Part shown: positions 31,810-34,279 of the stretch, piece by piece
Layout of the letters: each line of letters opens with the position of its first letter
How positions within the stretch are numbered: the stretch's first letter is position 1
Source: a virus
Strand: one strand, 5' to 3'
Virus record (IMG/VR): IMGVR_UViG_3300033049_000053
Location: 1-34,279 of that record
DNA: 34,279 nt
Position numbers and translations under genes: made by a program
Notes under the pieces: generated by a model
The model's database searches: none
Told to the model about the DNA's origin: nothing
Seen by the model: the letters and a program-made list of their open reading frames with translations, nothing else

Positions 31810-32786
31810 AGTGGATTAAGAAGAAATTAAGAATGTTTATGAGTACACTTATGGTGGCACTCTATAATACTGAGCAAACTACGCTTAGTAATAAAGGTGG
31901 TTACATTGGTGAGGACGTAAACCACTCAAAAACTATGGAAGAGCAAGACCTCTTACAAGACCTTATACAAGGTCGAATTACTTTAGAAGTGAAGAACCTT
32001 CGGTGGAGGATGTATAAAGTCTTGGAGGCTTCCGCAAATGCCTTAGCAACACGTACAATGAATGAAAAAGGAGAGGAAGGATTTAAAGTGACCTACATTG
32101 ACCGTTCTCAAGAACTTAGAAAGATTAAAACGGATGATGATACTTATACGATTGAAATGGTTATTGATAATCGATTAAAGCCAAAGGGTATTCATCAGAC
32201 ATTAGATACCGATGCAATTAAATCTACGGATAAGGTTACTAATGAAATGAAAGTAGAAAATGAAGAGGAATCAGTTGTATTAGGTGAAATAACGGCTGAT
32301 GAATACTTCTCGCATATTAAAGGTAACACTAAGGTTAAATTAGAGAGAGATTTTTTACCTAAATTTGAAATAGAGAAATACACTAATAAGGTAATTGTTA
32401 AAACAGTTGACAATGAACACAAATTATTAGAATTCTATATCAGTAAATATTCTAATGAGTACGATAGAAAAAGTAACGTACTTATAAAGCAAATACAGAA
32501 GATTGATAAGAACCCTAGGGTGTCCACATTAATAGATTTTGATACCGTGTCATTTAGTACATATAATGACTTAGGAGTGGCTAATAATTTATATTATAAG
32601 TTCATCGATATACGATATATTAATACGACTGAATTTGATGGGTATTATGTGCTTAAATTCAACGCCAATGTATCAGTAGATGGTAAGAGTCAGGTTGAGG
32701 AGTTCAGAATGGAAGAACTGGATAGAAAATATGAAATGAAAGAAGTGAGAGATGAAAGCACAACAAATTACACTTTATACATATAA
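31806..32786 (+). CDS. Unrecognised protein, 326 aa (possible virion protein)
   Basis: A frame open from 31785, but the ATG at 31806 overlaps the epimerase stop by ATGA and gives MKWIKKKLRMFMSTLMVALY, the more natural start; 326 residues. The first 20 residues are a basic then hydrophobic helix that might anchor in a membrane. Next is a charged helical part (QDLLQDLIQGRITLEVKNLRW) and then long mixed strands and helices (for example FLPKFEIEKYTNKVIVKTVD). There are no known catalytic motifs. It sits between epimerase and phoH and may be a phage protein of unknown structural or regulatory function. Confidence 0.58.
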   Translation: MKWIKKKLRMFMSTLMVALYNTEQTTLSNKGGYIGEDVNHSKTMEEQDLLQDLIQGRITLEVKNLRWRMYKVLEASANALATRTMNEKGEEGFKVTYIDRSQELRKIKTDDDTYTIEMVIDNRLKPKGIHQTLDTDAIKSTDKVTNEMKVENEEESVVLGEITADEYFSHIKGNTKVKLERDFLPKFEIEKYTNKVIVKTVDNEHKLLEFYISKYSNEYDRKSNVLIKQIQKIDKNPRVSTLIDFDTVSFSTYNDLGVANNLYYKFIDIRYINTTEFDGYYVLKFNANVSVDGKSQVEEFRMEELDRKYEMKEVRDESTTNYTLYI

Positions 32787-32790
32787 GATG

Positions 32791-32805
32791 ATATTTATGA
32801 CTAAA
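32791..32805 (+). promoter_or_regulatory. Candidate late promoter for phoH
   Basis: ATATTTAT at 32791-32798, three bases, TAAA at 32802-32805, with 17 bases from octamer to the ATG at 32816. It matches the copies at 3036, 16717 and 16739 exactly in the octamer. Confidence 0.55.
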
Positions 32806-32815
32806 GTTATACTTA

Positions 32816-33718
32816 ATGGCTAAACGCAACGGAAGGACTCCTAGAGTCGAAGAAGAAGACAAATTTTTTGAACCAGAAGTGACCAAGATGTTGGGTCATC
32901 GATTCAGATTCAAATGTAAGAATGAATCGCAGAAGGTATTTTCAAAATTAATAACAGAAAAAGAGATAATTATCGCAGCAGGTCCTGCTGGTACTGGTAA
33001 ATCATTTGTAGCTATTGGCCGAGCAATCGAATTGTTACAGAATGTCTCAAATCCATACAAAGCCATTGTTTTATCAAAACCAGCCGTTGAAGCGGAAGAG
33101 AAAATAGGATTTGCACCAGGTTCCGTGAGGGAAAAAATGGAACCTCATATAGCGTCATCTTTAGACATTATCGATAAAATCATTGGCAAAACCAATCGTA
33201 TTAAATTAGAGGAAAAAGGGTTATTAATCATCCAACCTCTTGGATTCATACGTGGTAAGACATTTGACAATAAGATAATCATCATTGAGGAGGCTCAAAA
33301 TTTATCTAAAAGTCAATGTAAAACTATATTAAGTCGTATAGGGCACTCTAGTAAGCTTATTATCTCTGGAGACCTAGACCAATCGGATAGATACAAAGAT
33401 GTGCGTCAGAGTGGCTTATTTGAGCTTATGACCCTACATAGGAACATTCCTGAGATAGGATTTTACGAATTCGGAGTTGCTGATATTGTTAGAAATCCAC
33501 TTATTACTAAAATTCTGAACAACTATCCTAAGACGGTAATACCAGAATTGAAGTTAAAAGAATCTAAACAACCGACAAGACCTCAAATTAGAGTAATTCC
33601 AGAAGGGTCTGAACCCAAAGTACCTAACGGTACAATATTCAAACCAACAGAATATTATGACAAATACTGGTCATTTAAAAATCTTAAAAAGTTTTTTTCA
33701 GAAAAATTCACTTGGTAG
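32816..33718 (+). CDS. phoH: PhoH-family ATPase
   Basis: A 300-residue PhoH-like P-loop ATPase, a common marker gene of marine phages. Walker A is GPAGTGKS (residues 56-63). The Walker B region is KIIIIEEAQNLSKSQCK with acidic residues at 158-159, and ISGDLDQSDRYK is the third conserved block; ARG-type residues follow in SRIGHSSKL. Its role in phages is uncertain: it may be an RNA or nucleic-acid ATPase (some bacterial members act with RNases), and the historical phosphate-starvation link is not established here. The last 60 residues (a Pro/Lys-rich tail) are an extension. It is expressed from a candidate late promoter. Confidence 0.93.
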   Translation: MAKRNGRTPRVEEEDKFFEPEVTKMLGHRFRFKCKNESQKVFSKLITEKEIIIAAGPAGTGKSFVAIGRAIELLQNVSNPYKAIVLSKPAVEAEEKIGFAPGSVREKMEPHIASSLDIIDKIIGKTNRIKLEEKGLLIIQPLGFIRGKTFDNKIIIIEEAQNLSKSQCKTILSRIGHSSKLIISGDLDQSDRYKDVRQSGLFELMTLHRNIPEIGFYEFGVADIVRNPLITKILNNYPKTVIPELKLKESKQPTRPQIRVIPEGSEPKVPNGTIFKPTEYYDKYWSFKNLKKFFSEKFTW

Positions 33719-33755
33719 CTTTACTTTGATGTAGTTCATCCTTATTCTTGTTATT

Positions 33756-34163
33756 ATGAGAATAGGAATAACGTTAGATGAGGTTATCAGGGACTTCATA
33801 GGTCATTTAGCTTATACAATGGCGAAAGTAAGTGGTGATAAAGAATATAGTGTAACAGAGAATGATGTCACATCGTTTGATTTAACAACCATTTTTGGGT
33901 TTAAGTCAAAAGAAGAGATGTATAAGATTTTTTATGAAGACGCAGCCTTAGAACTATTTGGACATCCCGACCAATTGCATGATAATATCATGAATAAATT
34001 GAATACCCTATATTTGGATATTCTTGACGATGAAGAAGATATTCACCAAGTTACGAAATTAGTGCTAGCTGGCTTCACTTTCGAAAATAAAGGTCTGCGC
34101 TTTTATGACGCCTATTCAGCAGCCGAAGCAAAAGAGTTATTAAAGCAAAATATTCCTTCTTAA
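33756..34163 (+). CDS. Small HAD-like protein with a missing nucleophile
   Basis: A 135-residue protein. The start MRIGITLDEVIRDFIGHLAY resembles the N-terminus of HAD 5'-nucleotidases in T4-like phages, where it reads MRIGIDIDGVxRDF. Here the first (nucleophilic) Asp is Thr6, while Asp8 and Arg12-Asp13 are kept. The rest is helical (SKEEMYKIFYEDAALELF, DDEEDIHQVTKLVLAGF), and it is shorter than full HAD enzymes (about 190 residues). A non-catalytic binding protein is the likely meaning. It lies 37 bases downstream of phoH and may belong to the same unit. Confidence 0.6.
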   Translation: MRIGITLDEVIRDFIGHLAYTMAKVSGDKEYSVTENDVTSFDLTTIFGFKSKEEMYKIFYEDAALELFGHPDQLHDNIMNKLNTLYLDILDDEEDIHQVTKLVLAGFTFENKGLRFYDAYSAAEAKELLKQNIPS

Positions 34164-34253
34164 TTTTACAAGGGAAGGATAGTATAAATACTGCAACGGG
34201 TCAATACCCAATTGGGTTAACCAATTGATAAGTAAAGCGATATTTTTATTCAT
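34140..34253 (-). CDS. Short minus-strand ORF, 37 aa, doubtful
   Basis: An ATG (complement of 34251-34253) opens a 37-residue frame starting MNKNIALLINWLTQLGIDPL and ending with a stop at 34140-34142, overlapping the 3' end of the plus-strand gene by 24 bases. The 'GIDPL' phrase resembles the N-terminus of some methyltransferases and glycosyltransferases, so it could be a remnant, or a chance frame in an otherwise empty stretch. Confidence 0.2.
   Translation of the reverse strand: MNKNIALLINWLTQLGIDPLQYLYYPSLVKLRRNILL
34206..34227. repeat. Overlapping inverted repeats at the right end
   Basis: ACCCAATTGGGT at 34206-34217 is a perfect 12-base palindrome. CAATTGG at 34209-34215 is also inverted as CCAATTG at 34221-34227 across five bases. 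No T-run follows closely, so this is not a clear terminator; it could be a protein-binding site. Confidence 0.5.
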
Positions 34254-34279
34254 CGTGTTTTATTGTATTTTTATTTCTT

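Noticed and set aside
33712-33728. TTACTTTG before the gene at 33756 as a host-type -7 box
   Set aside because: The -33 region at the correct 17-base distance (TCAGAA) does not match.
1-34279. tRNA genes, insertion sequences, integrase and attachment sites
   Set aside because: No cloverleaf with conserved TTC/CCA features, transposase or integrase motifs, or flanking direct repeats were found by eye.

Overview
The window is an AT-rich, densely packed piece of a large tailed-phage genome (myovirus-like), most likely from a phage of a Bacteroidota host. The phage assignment rests on a T4/RB69-type family B DNA polymerase, a SNF2-type helicase, glutaredoxin, dUTPase, PhoH and a block of long repetitive tail-fibre genes. 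The host assignment rests on three promoters with the Bacteroidota housekeeping layout (TTGAYW, 17-nt spacer, TATCTTTG-like box) and on A-rich rather than Shine-Dalgarno leaders. Two sulfotransferases make a marine host plausible, but that is inference. No tRNA, rRNA, CRISPR array or insertion sequence was seen, and no gap between genes exceeds 300 bases. Layout: (1) 1-836, minus strand, two probable virion proteins, one cut by the window edge. (2) 923-7814, plus strand: helicase, glutaredoxin, a probable virion protein and DNA polymerase. (3) 7820-10008, minus strand: a possible baseplate-type protein, a sulfotransferase and a GT9-like glycosyltransferase. (4) 10089-16700, minus strand: five fibre-region genes, including a trimeric-adhesin-like fibre with sixteen 15-residue repeats and a fibre with a lectin-like C-terminus. 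(5) 16764-19224, plus strand: five small proteins closed by a strong terminator. (6) 19445-31809, plus strand: a glycan-biosynthesis island with HD-like and dUTPase genes inside it. (7) 31806-34163, plus strand: an unknown protein, PhoH and a small HAD-like protein. The glycan island is the most striking part. It encodes a GT4 enzyme, a GT2-GT4 fusion, a GT2-GT-D fusion, a GNAT-DegT aminotransferase fusion, a sulfotransferase, two GT-like proteins, a HAD phosphatase-nucleotidyltransferase fusion, a cupin, a compact GDPD-like protein and a UDP-GlcNAc 2-epimerase. Successive genes mostly overlap by 1-8 bases. Together they look able to make, activate, transfer, acetylate and sulfate an unusual sugar, either for the virion (the fibres are an obvious target) or to remodel the host surface. 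No flippase, polymerase or lipid-linked initiating transferase is visible. Two promoter classes seem to divide the genes. Replication and metabolism genes have host-type promoters, while virion genes and phoH share an ATATTTAT-N2/3-TAAA element, its octamer usually 15-17 bases before the start codon, which is a candidate phage late promoter.
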